A stretch of DNA of 64,000 nt from Barnesiella sp. An22 (lineage in GTDB: Bacteria; Bacteroidota; Bacteroidia; Bacteroidales; Barnesiellaceae): assembly GCF_002159975.1 (NCBI RefSeq), contig NZ_NFJR01000001.1:310001-374000 (forward strand). The letters run 5' to 3'. The notes under the pieces were generated by a model. The model did not search any database and was not told where the DNA came from. It saw only the letters and a list, made by a program, of their open reading frames with translations. The position numbers and the translations under genes were made by a program. Position 1 is the stretch's first letter; each line of letters begins with the position of its first letter. This document shows positions 25,846 to 34,764 of the stretch, piece after piece.

Positions 25846-27171
25846 TTAAAATTGGAAATAGACAAATTGATCACTTGAAACACCAAACAGACCTATTGCG
25901 AGTAAAAGGAAAAGATATTCCCAAGCAGATTTTTGAGGAAGTATATTTCTGTACATTAAATATTCTCGCAACATGAATATCCCCAATAAAAGCATGGTAA
26001 GTAATGTACTAAATGTAGAACTACCCCAATAGACAGGCGAAATGATGTCGCTACAAATACGCGTTACTACGTGCCACGCCTCTACACTGTTTTCTATCCG
26101 GAAAAATATCCATGCAAATGTAATCATCACAAACACCAACAAGTGATATAGGATATTCGGTCTCTTTGGGCCCCAAAAACGCTCAACCAAATAAAAAACT
26201 GCGTGCATTGCGCCCCATAGAACAAAAGACCAAGTCGCGCCATGCCAAATTCCACTCAACAGGAAAACCAACGAAATATTCAATATCCATCGAGCTTGAC
26301 TAACACGATTTCCGCCCAATGATATATATACATATTCTGTGAACCAAGATGTCAACGAGATATGCCACCGACGCCAAAACTCCTTGAACGTATTGACACA
26401 ATACGGAAAATTGAAATTCTGCATAATCTTAAATCCCATAACACGGCCAGAACCAATAGCCATATCGGCGTATCCACTAAAATCGCAATATATCTGGAAA
26501 CTGTAAAACAAGGCAGCAAGAGCCAATGTACTGCCCGAGTGAGATTCTGGAGAAAAATAAACCGCATTGACATATTCAGCCAAACGATCTGCTATAACCA
26601 CTTTTTTGAATACCCCCCAAATAAAAAGGCCTGCACCTCCCTTAAAGTTATCCCAACTAACAGAAGTTTTTTCTTTCAGTTGAGGAATTAAATTACGAGC
26701 TCTCTCTATGGGACCAGATAGTAATGTGGGGAAAAATGCAATAAATAAGGCTATATCTACCACATTCTTTTCTGGTTCTATTTTCTTCCGATATATATCT
26801 ATACTGTATGACAATGCTTGAAACGTAAAAAAGGACAATCCTACGGGTAATAAAATAGTCGGATTGGCCAAATAGGCATATTTGAAAAATACCAACTGAG
26901 CTATGGACAGTACAATGGCTGTAGTTACAAATCTCTTTCCGCTTTTCCCTTGTTGCTGATCTCGTGCAATCCACGACCCGCAAAAGTAATTGACTACAGT
27001 TGTATATATCAGCAATATAACAAACCAGCTATGTAACTGAGCATAAAAATAATATGATGCTGTTAAGAGAAACAAATTCCTTAACTTCAAGGTATTCTTG
27101 TTGTTAGTACTTACAAATAACAAAAATACAATACAAAAAAAGAATAAATATTCAAACGTATTAAACAACAT
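25846..27171 (-). CDS. MBOAT family O-acyltransferase (AlgI-like)
   Basis: Polytopic inner-membrane protein that passes acyl groups across the membrane for polysaccharide modification. ATG at 27171 (MLFNTFEYLFFFCIVFLLFV) is the standard family opening; a longer reading overlaps the upstream gene. About ten helices; conserved blocks are LPVGLSFFTFQALSYSIDIYR, GPIERARNLIPQL, FCGSW-like N-terminal loops, YCDFSGYADMAIG, FWRRWHISLTSWF and the catalytic His in SGIWHGATWSFVLWGAMHAVFY. 441 aa. It works with the adjacent SGNH-like protein, as AlgI does with AlgJ/X and DltB with DltD. Confidence 0.93.
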   Translation of the reverse strand: MLFNTFEYLFFFCIVFLLFVSTNNKNTLKLRNLFLLTASYYFYAQLHSWFVILLIYTTVVNYFCGSWIARDQQQGKSGKRFVTTAIVLSIAQLVFFKYAYLANPTILLPVGLSFFTFQALSYSIDIYRKKIEPEKNVVDIALFIAFFPTLLSGPIERARNLIPQLKEKTSVSWDNFKGGAGLFIWGVFKKVVIADRLAEYVNAVYFSPESHSGSTLALAALFYSFQIYCDFSGYADMAIGSGRVMGFKIMQNFNFPYCVNTFKEFWRRWHISLTSWFTEYVYISLGGNRVSQARWILNISLVFLLSGIWHGATWSFVLWGAMHAVFYLVERFWGPKRPNILYHLLVFVMITFAWIFFRIENSVEAWHVVTRICSDIISPVYWGSSTFSTLLTMLLLGIFMLREYLMYRNILPQKSAWEYLFLLLAIGLFGVSSDQFVYFQF

Positions 27172-27175
27172 ATTT

Positions 27176-28474
27176 CTAACCTCGTTTATATCCGGCAATC
27201 AAGCCCAACATCATTCCATAAAAGCCACAAGGGTAAGATAGTGTGGCCATAGTATAGTTAACTACATTATCGGTGTACATGGTCAATAATGTACCCGCCG
27301 CTGATGCTCCCGCCACAATAGCACAAAGATGTATCGCCGTATCGTAACGTCGATTTTGAAAAACAATAAAGCAGTGAAAAATCAGAGCTAAAAAACTTCC
27401 TCCGAAAAGTACAATCCCAATCAAACCATTATCACACAAAATCTGTACATAATCGTTATGACAAATTTTTATAGTTCCGAATGGATGTCGCAATGAGTAA
27501 AATACTTCTTGCAAATTTCCCGTGCCTGCACCTGTAAGTTCCTGATTATAGAAAAACTTATCTAAAGTCCATTTCCACATAGCAAAACGCCCATTACTAT
27601 TAATATCATCCATCGATATTTGTCCCGAATTCAGTTGCTCTATCCCCTTTCCACTATCATCATAAAACATTTTCTCTCGCACAGAAGGGATAGCAAATAC
27701 AGCCACAATAAACAAGATAAATACCGAAAATATTACAGGCAAAGATTTCAATCTATACTTAAAAAAGAAGAAGGTCATCAGAGCCAATGTCGTTCCCATA
27801 ATACTGGTACGGAATACCCACAATATACAAGGGAGCATAAATAGAATACAAAGCAAAAGATTCTTTCTCTTCTCCCGTGTATAATAAAACAGAGCTAAAG
27901 AGAACACACACATGGATATATAATTGATAGCACTAGCTGTACCATACCAGAATACTCCCGGGAAAAGACGGCCTACATATGGAATAAAAAATACACCGAT
28001 AGATATTAAAGCCACTATACGAGCCCCTATCCCAGCCTTAAGGAATACCTCCTTATCACGCACTGCAGTCGAAGCAAACAACATAATAAGTAGCGGATAG
28101 AGATACTTCAGAATAACCCGGAATCCATATCCGGGAGCTGGGGTATAACTCAAACCTATCACTAACCAGATAATATAAATCAGATAAAATATAATGGCTG
28201 GGCTCCATTGAGGAGATCGTTTACAAATGAACAGCCCTACTAAGCAAAACACCTCCAAAACCATCAGGCGAATGGCCATCAAATCCAATGCCCCAGGCGC
28301 AGAAAAAGCCAACAATCCGGTCGAAAAGGTCAGTACCCAAAACATCTCGGGTCCATCCATCACCATCTTCTGCTCCCGATTCAACGGGTTGGTCATCACG
28401 CCCTGCTTCATTGTCAGGAACTTTAACCCGACCAAGGTGATTATCAAGAAATATAGATAATTGAGTAGATACAT
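27176..28474 (-). CDS. O-antigen ligase/polymerase family membrane protein (Wzy/WaaL-like)
   Basis: 432 aa with about 11 hydrophobic segments and a large periplasmic loop (residues about 250-340) containing NSNGRFAMWKWTLDKFF and ICHNDYVQILCDNGLIG, the His-Asn-Asp region characteristic of the Wzy_C/O-antigen ligase family. As the only such gene in the locus it is the probable Wzy polymerase; a ligase role cannot be excluded by sequence. Its stop and the MBOAT start are 4 bases apart. Confidence 0.87.
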   Translation of the reverse strand: MYLLNYLYFLIITLVGLKFLTMKQGVMTNPLNREQKMVMDGPEMFWVLTFSTGLLAFSAPGALDLMAIRLMVLEVFCLVGLFICKRSPQWSPAIIFYLIYIIWLVIGLSYTPAPGYGFRVILKYLYPLLIMLFASTAVRDKEVFLKAGIGARIVALISIGVFFIPYVGRLFPGVFWYGTASAINYISMCVFSLALFYYTREKRKNLLLCILFMLPCILWVFRTSIMGTTLALMTFFFFKYRLKSLPVIFSVFILFIVAVFAIPSVREKMFYDDSGKGIEQLNSGQISMDDINSNGRFAMWKWTLDKFFYNQELTGAGTGNLQEVFYSLRHPFGTIKICHNDYVQILCDNGLIGIVLFGGSFLALIFHCFIVFQNRRYDTAIHLCAIVAGASAAGTLLTMYTDNVVNYTMATLSYPCGFYGMMLGLIAGYKRG

Positions 28475-28476
28475 AT

Positions 28477-29604
28477 TTATCTATTCAACGGTATCAACCG
28501 CTTATACAAATCGTTAAACAACTGAGAATATCGTTCGAAGCTATATTGCCCCACATACGCCATAGCCGCCTCTGAATAGTGCTGCAAAAGGGTTATATCA
28601 CCCTCCAACGAACCTATTTTATCGGCCATATCGTCGATAGATTCAGGAGCATGCAGCAGCCCCACTTCTTGATCGCGTACAACTTCGGGAAGACCACCTG
28701 TGCGAGATGCCACCACCACACACCCGTTAGCCATCGCTTCGATAGCAGTGAGTCCAAATCCTTCACTGCGCGAAGGCATCAGCACAATATCCATACGACC
28801 GTACCAATCAGACAGTTTCTCCTGAGGCTGTCGTCCGGCCCATTCAATGCCATCAACACAACCAAACTCTTGCGCCTGCTGCAGCATTCGTGTTCGTAAT
28901 GAACCATCACCCACTACAATCAAGCAAGTATCGGGATATTTTGCTCTTACCCGCGCCAAAGCCGGAACCACTAAATCCATACCCTTAATCTCTTCCAATC
29001 GACTGACAACACCTAATGTTATAGGTTGACTAAAACTACGAGTCTCCCGCCGAATCGAAAATCCAGCAGGGAGAGCATTGTAAATCGTAAAGTGATTACG
29101 CCGTTTCAATGGAGTATCCTCACTATATAGCTGCGAAGAACCGAAGAACGATTGCTCAGCCAACTCGGTAATGCAAGTAAATGCTCTCACGCAATATCGC
29201 TGAATGAAATGGACCAATCGCAGATTGGGATATATATCAGCTGCCGTGTGGGCCGTAGCTATAATTTGCCGAAGCCCCAATAATCGCAAAAGCAAAATAG
29301 GAATAGCCCCAGGCGCCATATATTGCACATGAGCTACATCGGGCTTATATCGTTTCAATACCTTTCGCAGACCTTTATAAAGAAACACGATTCCTCGCCA
29401 GCCCCCAACCCGCACACCGGTCGAGCTGAGGCATACGACATCACTGCCCGACCAACGAAACCGGGCGACCATATCATCGCTATACTCAAAATAGCAAACA
29501 GTCACCACCCGATGCCCTCCGGCTACCAGTGCCTGAACGAGATTCAACGTCTGTATCTCTGTCCCTCCCGTCAATAAGCAAGGTATGCAAACAAGAATGG
29601 TCAT
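28477..29604 (-). CDS. Glycosyltransferase family 4
   Basis: 375-aa GT-B enzyme. Visible motifs are LLTGGTEIQTLNLVQALVAGGH (acceptor side), VVSRLEEIKGMDLVVPAL, LIVVGDGSLR, MPSRSEGFGLTAIEAMANGC (EX7E-type donor-binding motif) and ASRTGGLPEVV. Less AT-rich than its neighbours. It is coupled by a 4-base overlap with the GT2 gene upstream and lies 2 bases before the polymerase. Confidence 0.92.
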   Translation of the reverse strand: MTILVCIPCLLTGGTEIQTLNLVQALVAGGHRVVTVCYFEYSDDMVARFRWSGSDVVCLSSTGVRVGGWRGIVFLYKGLRKVLKRYKPDVAHVQYMAPGAIPILLLRLLGLRQIIATAHTAADIYPNLRLVHFIQRYCVRAFTCITELAEQSFFGSSQLYSEDTPLKRRNHFTIYNALPAGFSIRRETRSFSQPITLGVVSRLEEIKGMDLVVPALARVRAKYPDTCLIVVGDGSLRTRMLQQAQEFGCVDGIEWAGRQPQEKLSDWYGRMDIVLMPSRSEGFGLTAIEAMANGCVVVASRTGGLPEVVRDQEVGLLHAPESIDDMADKIGSLEGDITLLQHYSEAAMAYVGQYSFERYSQLFNDLYKRLIPLNR

Positions 29605-30446
29605 GACTTTATAAAATAAATTCCTACTCTTTTCCCTAAATAATTTCTTAATCTCAAAACTCTATTTATTATTTTAAATGGTACAATCAATAAGAATTTA
29701 AAGAAATTGGACCTTGAAACAATCCAATATATACTATTGCTAATGAATTCCTCTTTTAACGACATGTAATCTTCTATAATGCGTGGGAATTTACCCCCCA
29801 AATATTTTTGGACCTCCAATAATCTTTGCTCTGTTGATGTAGAACTAACACCAAAACAATTAAATGAAGACAAAATGATTTTAGGGAATGAGATATAACT
29901 ACAATTATTTATGATTAATGCCTCTATAAAGAATATCCAATCTGATACAATTTTAGAATCTTCATTATATCCGCCAACCTGTAAAAAGATCTTCTTTGAT
30001 ATTAACGTAGAAGGATGAGCTAAAGACGAACCATCTATGAATGTATACAGAGATATCTTCCGAGGAGGAGTTTGTACACATATATTTTTCTTAGAATATG
30101 TATACAATGAACAGCTTACAATGTCCTCATGGAAGTTATTTTTAAACAAATTCTCAAGTGAATTTTTATTATACAGATAATCTCCTGAATTTAGAAACAA
30201 CAAATATTCGCCATTCGCAAAATAAGCTCCTTTATTCATTGCATTATATATTCCCGAATCAGGTTCCGAGATCCATTTATCAATATATTTATCATACTTT
30301 TCAAGGACATCCCGACTACCATCTGTTGAGTTCCCGTCAATGACTATATATTGAAAATCTCGATATGTTTGATTGATTACACTGACAATCGTTTCTTCTA
30401 ACCCTTGACCATTATTATAATTTATTGTTATAATCGATAATTTCAT
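29601..30446 (-). CDS. Glycosyltransferase family 2
   Basis: 281 aa. KLSIITINYNNGQGLEETIVSV, IVIDGNSTDGSRDVL and LLFLNSGDYLYNK (DxD-like motif as NSGD) match the WcaA/colanic-acid-type GT2 subgroup. EPDSGIYNAMNKGAYFANG is a strongly conserved block in that subgroup. AT-rich throughout. Specificity unknown. Confidence 0.92.
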   Translation of the reverse strand: MKLSIITINYNNGQGLEETIVSVINQTYRDFQYIVIDGNSTDGSRDVLEKYDKYIDKWISEPDSGIYNAMNKGAYFANGEYLLFLNSGDYLYNKNSLENLFKNNFHEDIVSCSLYTYSKKNICVQTPPRKISLYTFIDGSSLAHPSTLISKKIFLQVGGYNEDSKIVSDWIFFIEALIINNCSYISFPKIILSSFNCFGVSSTSTEQRLLEVQKYLGGKFPRIIEDYMSLKEEFISNSIYWIVSRSNFFKFLLIVPFKIINRVLRLRNYLGKRVGIYFIKS

Positions 30447-30451
30447 AAATG

Positions 30452-31018
30452 CTATTTTTTATAAACAGAAGCCGCAACCCCTATAACAACACTATTCTCA
30501 GGCACATCATGTACAACTGTACTCCCAGCTCCAATAACGGAATTAGATCCTATCCTAATATTTCCAATAACAATAGCTCCTGTAGAAATAGATACATTAT
30601 CTTCAATAACAGGTTTATCATTCTGCGGTAATGTTGTTTTTTTTCCAATCGTTGTTAAATGCCATATTTGACAATTCTCTCCTATTGACTCTGCATTAAT
30701 CACGGTTGAATACCCATGCCATATAACTAACCCTTTCCCTATTTTTGATGAGGGCGTATGAAAATATAAATTTGTTTGCCCTTTAGCAAAGAGAGAGAGG
30801 ATCTTACAATTTGTTCTATAATAAAACAAACTACGGTACTCTGGGAATATATTCAGAAGAAACAAAAAGCCTCGGACTCCATATTTCTTAAATCGATTCC
30901 TTTCAAGCCATAAGTCTCTCTCATAATTAAGAAGTTCTAAATTCTTCTTAGACTGCAAATAATACACTATCACATGAGGAAGATATCTCATAGATAGAAT
31001 CCAATTAAGAACTCTCAT
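30452..31018 (-). CDS. Serine acetyltransferase-like left-handed beta-helix transferase
   Basis: 188 aa. Hexapeptide repeats in the C-terminal half (VSISTGAIVIGNIRIGSNSVIGAGSTVV) and IGKGLVIWHGYSTVINA place it in the CysE/NeuD-like family. In a capsule locus it is more likely a sugar O- or N-acetyltransferase than a cysteine-biosynthesis enzyme. It directly abuts the upstream GT4 gene (stop at 31019, start at 31018). Confidence 0.87.
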   Translation of the reverse strand: MRVLNWILSMRYLPHVIVYYLQSKKNLELLNYERDLWLERNRFKKYGVRGFLFLLNIFPEYRSLFYYRTNCKILSLFAKGQTNLYFHTPSSKIGKGLVIWHGYSTVINAESIGENCQIWHLTTIGKKTTLPQNDKPVIEDNVSISTGAIVIGNIRIGSNSVIGAGSTVVHDVPENSVVIGVAASVYKK

Positions 31019-32215
31019 TTACTTATTTTTTATTATACTTTGATATAACATATAATACTCTTTTGCTTGTCTTTCTGGAGAGAAAAATTTATGTGCAATT
31101 CGGGATATCTTCTCATTATCAAAATTATAAAATTGTTCAATAAACTGATGTATAGCATCTTTTAAAGATTCTGTATCTATAGATTTTGCCATTATCCCAT
31201 TTATCCCATCCTCTATAATATCCACCATCCCACCCGTCGGCATTGTTATTACAGGCGTTCCACAACATAAAGACTCCAACATGGTATTCGGCAAATTATC
31301 TTCTCTACTAGGTAAAATAAAAGCATCTGCAGCAGAATAAATTAAAGCCATTAATTGCTCATCATGTATAGTTTGAAAGAAGCGGATATTAGCTTTCGTA
31401 TCAATATCAACAGTTTTTCCAACCACCATCAGATAACAGGAATTATCCAAATCTTTTATAGCTTCCAATAAAATATCAAAGCCTTTCCTTGGATTTGAAA
31501 CGCTCTGACTCACGAATAGAAAAATATATTTATCATTAGGAATATTAAAAATAGAGCGAATGTAATTTTTATTGTATAATTTATATATCTGTGTATTTAC
31601 ACTATTTCGTATAATATGCTGCGGATACTGTCTAAATGAATCTGACTGCATCGAATAATGTTTCATCCAATTACAAAGACAAACAATCTCTAAATGAGAA
31701 GAATGAGAAATCCATTTTGCTTTTTTTTGAGCAATTCTTTGTTCTAAATTTAGATCTAATGGATTTCTCTGGATATCACCCATATAATGAGCAAATCCTA
31801 AAAATGGATTCATATCATGTAGAGTCCAAATGATAGGCTTCTGAACCTTCTGGAAAAAAGACTTATAATTCAAAGTACTCCCTACCCAATGTAAATTTAT
31901 GACATCTGCTTTCTTTATCATGGGATGCTGACTAATACAATCGTACGCTTCAGGGAACGAAAGGCATTCATAATCCTTTCCATGTAAATCTATAAATCTT
32001 ATATATTTATTATTTCTAAATCGAATGGGCAATTTCTCTAAAAATTTTATATAGAGAGGCTTTCTAATGCAAATGACGTTAGGAACACTACGACTTTGTT
32101 TATGAAAGCAAAGTAAATATGATTCTACCCCAAACTCCAATAAAGCCTCATGCAACCTTAAAGCGGCTAAACCTGCTCCTCCACTATCTGAAAATGAAAT
32201 ATGAACAACTCTCAT
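31019..32215 (-). CDS. Glycosyltransferase family 4
   Basis: 398 aa. The N-terminal HISFSDSGGAGLAALRLHEAL and WTLHDMNPFLGFAHYM define a GT4 subgroup common in Bacteroidetes polysaccharide loci. The C-terminal domain has FVSQSVSNPRKGFDILLEAI, AFILPSREDNLPNTMLESL and TPVITMPTGGMVDII. Coupled to the pyruvyl transferase gene by a 4-base overlap. AT-rich. Specificity unknown. Confidence 0.91.
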   Translation of the reverse strand: MRVVHISFSDSGGAGLAALRLHEALLEFGVESYLLCFHKQSRSVPNVICIRKPLYIKFLEKLPIRFRNNKYIRFIDLHGKDYECLSFPEAYDCISQHPMIKKADVINLHWVGSTLNYKSFFQKVQKPIIWTLHDMNPFLGFAHYMGDIQRNPLDLNLEQRIAQKKAKWISHSSHLEIVCLCNWMKHYSMQSDSFRQYPQHIIRNSVNTQIYKLYNKNYIRSIFNIPNDKYIFLFVSQSVSNPRKGFDILLEAIKDLDNSCYLMVVGKTVDIDTKANIRFFQTIHDEQLMALIYSAADAFILPSREDNLPNTMLESLCCGTPVITMPTGGMVDIIEDGINGIMAKSIDTESLKDAIHQFIEQFYNFDNEKISRIAHKFFSPERQAKEYYMLYQSIIKNK

Positions 32216-33168
32216 ATAGATCTAAATTGAGATTTCCAAATATCTATATTCTCAAACGGGATATTCAACTTTAATATATATGGTTGATTCAATATTGCAG
32301 GTAGATTCCGAATTTCATCTATCTGGACAACAGGAAGAGAAAAATCTCTTCCCATCTCGACAGCTCGATTATCAATACCAACTATAAAACTACGCATTCC
32401 CATCTGTAAAGCCCTAATTCCTGTATGAAGCCGAGTACCCACATAATCAATATCTTTTTGCTGCAATATTTTATTGAAATACAACAATTGTGGAGATAGT
32501 AATACTACCTTATTGAAATAGCCCAATTCTTTTAAATAATTAATATCACCTGTTCCCTGAGGGAAATAATATATTTCATTATATGTACTCAAACAACTTT
32601 CTATTATCAATTGATCCCGTTCTTTATTCCGATTATAATCAGTCAATGTAAGCACCACTCGATTAGGCTTCACCTTAGGAATATCTTTTACAAACTCATT
32701 TGTTAAATTCCACAATGTAGGACAACCTGTATTTATTGACTTTATTCCTATTGACTCCAATTTCTGTTGAGTATAATAATCCCTTACTGAATGAATATAT
32801 CTATGAGAAAGTATCCTATTGAAAGCCCATTGAGTATATTTACTAACCACCCTCTCTTCATATTGAAACCAACCACACCCAAGAAGTACTATATTTTTCA
32901 GCAACAATATATTGTGCAAAGAGAAATCCATTTGTCTATACTTTCTAATATCAGAATTCAGTATATTTGTTCCCCCAATAAACGAAATCTTACTCATTGA
33001 ATTGTATCGTCGAGTATTAGCCTTTATATCCTCCACCGGGAGTTTTATCAAAAAATCTTCAGGAAACAAAGTCTCTATTGCTCGATCAACAGACTCCATA
33101 ATCACTTGATTACCTGAATTATAGGCAGCAATACTTGTATCAAATATAGATATAATATTATTCATCAC
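32212..33168 (-). CDS. Polysaccharide pyruvyl transferase family protein
   Basis: 318 aa. Resembles the CsaB/WcaK-type PF04230 fold: an N-terminal IISIFDTSIAAYNSGNQVIMES (GN-type phosphate loop), a central SFIGGTNILN, GTRLHTGIRALQMGM (the family's R-x-H-x-x-x block) and a C-terminal helix. Would add a pyruvate ketal from PEP to a sugar, giving an acidic polysaccharide. Overlaps both neighbours by 4 bases. Confidence 0.83.
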   Translation of the reverse strand: MMNNIISIFDTSIAAYNSGNQVIMESVDRAIETLFPEDFLIKLPVEDIKANTRRYNSMSKISFIGGTNILNSDIRKYRQMDFSLHNILLLKNIVLLGCGWFQYEERVVSKYTQWAFNRILSHRYIHSVRDYYTQQKLESIGIKSINTGCPTLWNLTNEFVKDIPKVKPNRVVLTLTDYNRNKERDQLIIESCLSTYNEIYYFPQGTGDINYLKELGYFNKVVLLSPQLLYFNKILQQKDIDYVGTRLHTGIRALQMGMRSFIVGIDNRAVEMGRDFSLPVVQIDEIRNLPAILNQPYILKLNIPFENIDIWKSQFRSI

Positions 33169-34661
33169 TTCATCAATATATTAAAAATTGTATTCCTTTC
33201 CTCTTTATTAATCCCTATAAAATAGATTGCCAATACACAAAATAAAATAGATGTTATTGTAGTAAAAATAAATTTATATAATTCTACTGTATATAAAGAA
33301 ACAATATATACTCCTAATCCCGAAATAATCGTAACAGACAAAGAAGGGAATAAAACGCCTCTTATATATTTTACAATTGAATATTGAATCTTAGGTAGGA
33401 CATATAAAATTCTAAAAATATACATTATTATACCCAATACAATCTTTATATAAAATATGGATTCTGCCGATGATTGATATTTAAGACTCAAATATGCAAA
33501 CGGAAGGTTTAGTATATTTATAGAACTAATTATTATTTGATATATTTTAATTCGGCCTATTGCCTGCATAGACATCCATAAAGGAGCTCCTATAGCCTCT
33601 ATTAATGAGAATATTATTATTAATTGGGTGAAAATAGTCGTCTTATCAGGAACATCTGTCAACCATATCTGTAAAATGAAATTCGTATTAACCAGTATAG
33701 GAAGAGCAATAATAAATAATAAATAATATGATAATCTTGAAGATCTTGATATTAATCTTCTATGGGCTTCCATATCTCCAGAGGAATACGATTGCACTAA
33801 TTGAGGATTAAATGCAACTTGAAAATTCGAAACGAAATTATAAACTGCACTATTTACTTGCTGAGCAATTCCCATTGCCGCATTCAAAATGACACCAAAA
33901 AATATATTTATAATCATATTTAGCCCCGTCGTAGAACCTATATATGCTATTTGCCCAAATAAACTCCAGCCAGAAAAAGATAATATTTCTTTAAACGCTT
34001 TACCTTCAAAATTTAATTTTATCTGACATATAGGAAACTCCTTAATACAATAGAACCATTTAACTCCACTTATTAATATACTAATAACCAATATTAAACT
34101 TGCATAATAAATCAATTTATCAAAGGGAGAAGCAATCAGCAAAAAAACAATTAGAAGCTTTAAGAATCCCTCTATTATTGAAATGTATGCATAAATAGAC
34201 ATTTTTTCATAAGCAACAATAGTAGAATCAAATGGAATTCCTATAATACCTATACACGTTGATACTATACTCAACTGGTATACCCAGTTCGCTGCATATA
34301 AACGATTCTCAGGAATATTCAAATATGTATTAAGGAACCAAAGCCCTATCGTTTCGCTTAATATAAAAATCAATATAGCAATCAATACATGAATAGAGAA
34401 ACAAACAGAAAATGTATTTCTTGTTTCTAACTCGTTCTGTTTTCCTAAACTAAAATTTAAGAATCGACGAGTTGCCCCTGTTAGGGCACTACTGATGAAG
34501 CCAAATAAAACAATAACACCTCCTACTATATTATATATACCATAATCTTCAAACCCCAATGTATTAAGAACAAGTCTTGATGTATATAAAGAAATCCCCA
34601 TTAACAGAAACATTCTTATATACAAAAACAAGGTATTCTTTACAATTCTTTTATTATTCAT
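33165..34661 (-). CDS. Oligosaccharide flippase (Wzx, MOP superfamily)
   Basis: 498 aa with about 14 hydrophobic helices. The opening RIVKNTLFLYIRMFLLMGISLYTSRLVLNTLG and YGIYNIVGGVIVLFGFISSALTGATRRFLNFSLG are a Bacteroidetes Wzx signature. Moves undecaprenyl-PP-linked repeat units across the inner membrane. It is the first gene of the AT-rich block downstream of wzc. The 103-bp gap before it shows no clear promoter, so it is probably transcribed with wzc. Confidence 0.9.
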   Translation of the reverse strand: MNNKRIVKNTLFLYIRMFLLMGISLYTSRLVLNTLGFEDYGIYNIVGGVIVLFGFISSALTGATRRFLNFSLGKQNELETRNTFSVCFSIHVLIAILIFILSETIGLWFLNTYLNIPENRLYAANWVYQLSIVSTCIGIIGIPFDSTIVAYEKMSIYAYISIIEGFLKLLIVFLLIASPFDKLIYYASLILVISILISGVKWFYCIKEFPICQIKLNFEGKAFKEILSFSGWSLFGQIAYIGSTTGLNMIINIFFGVILNAAMGIAQQVNSAVYNFVSNFQVAFNPQLVQSYSSGDMEAHRRLISRSSRLSYYLLFIIALPILVNTNFILQIWLTDVPDKTTIFTQLIIIFSLIEAIGAPLWMSMQAIGRIKIYQIIISSINILNLPFAYLSLKYQSSAESIFYIKIVLGIIMYIFRILYVLPKIQYSIVKYIRGVLFPSLSVTIISGLGVYIVSLYTVELYKFIFTTITSILFCVLAIYFIGINKEERNTIFNILMK

Positions 34662-34764
34662 CGCTTTTTGAAAGATTACAAAGGCTTTTTGACCCGCGAC
34701 TCTTGTTGAGGCATAGACTACTACTCTCTTACATACTACGATTAAAGTGATACTACTACCAAAA

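Noticed and set aside
30452-31018. Cysteine biosynthesis serine acetyltransferase
   Set aside because: Only the C-terminal hexapeptide region matches; the location inside a polysaccharide operon points to a sugar acetyltransferase.
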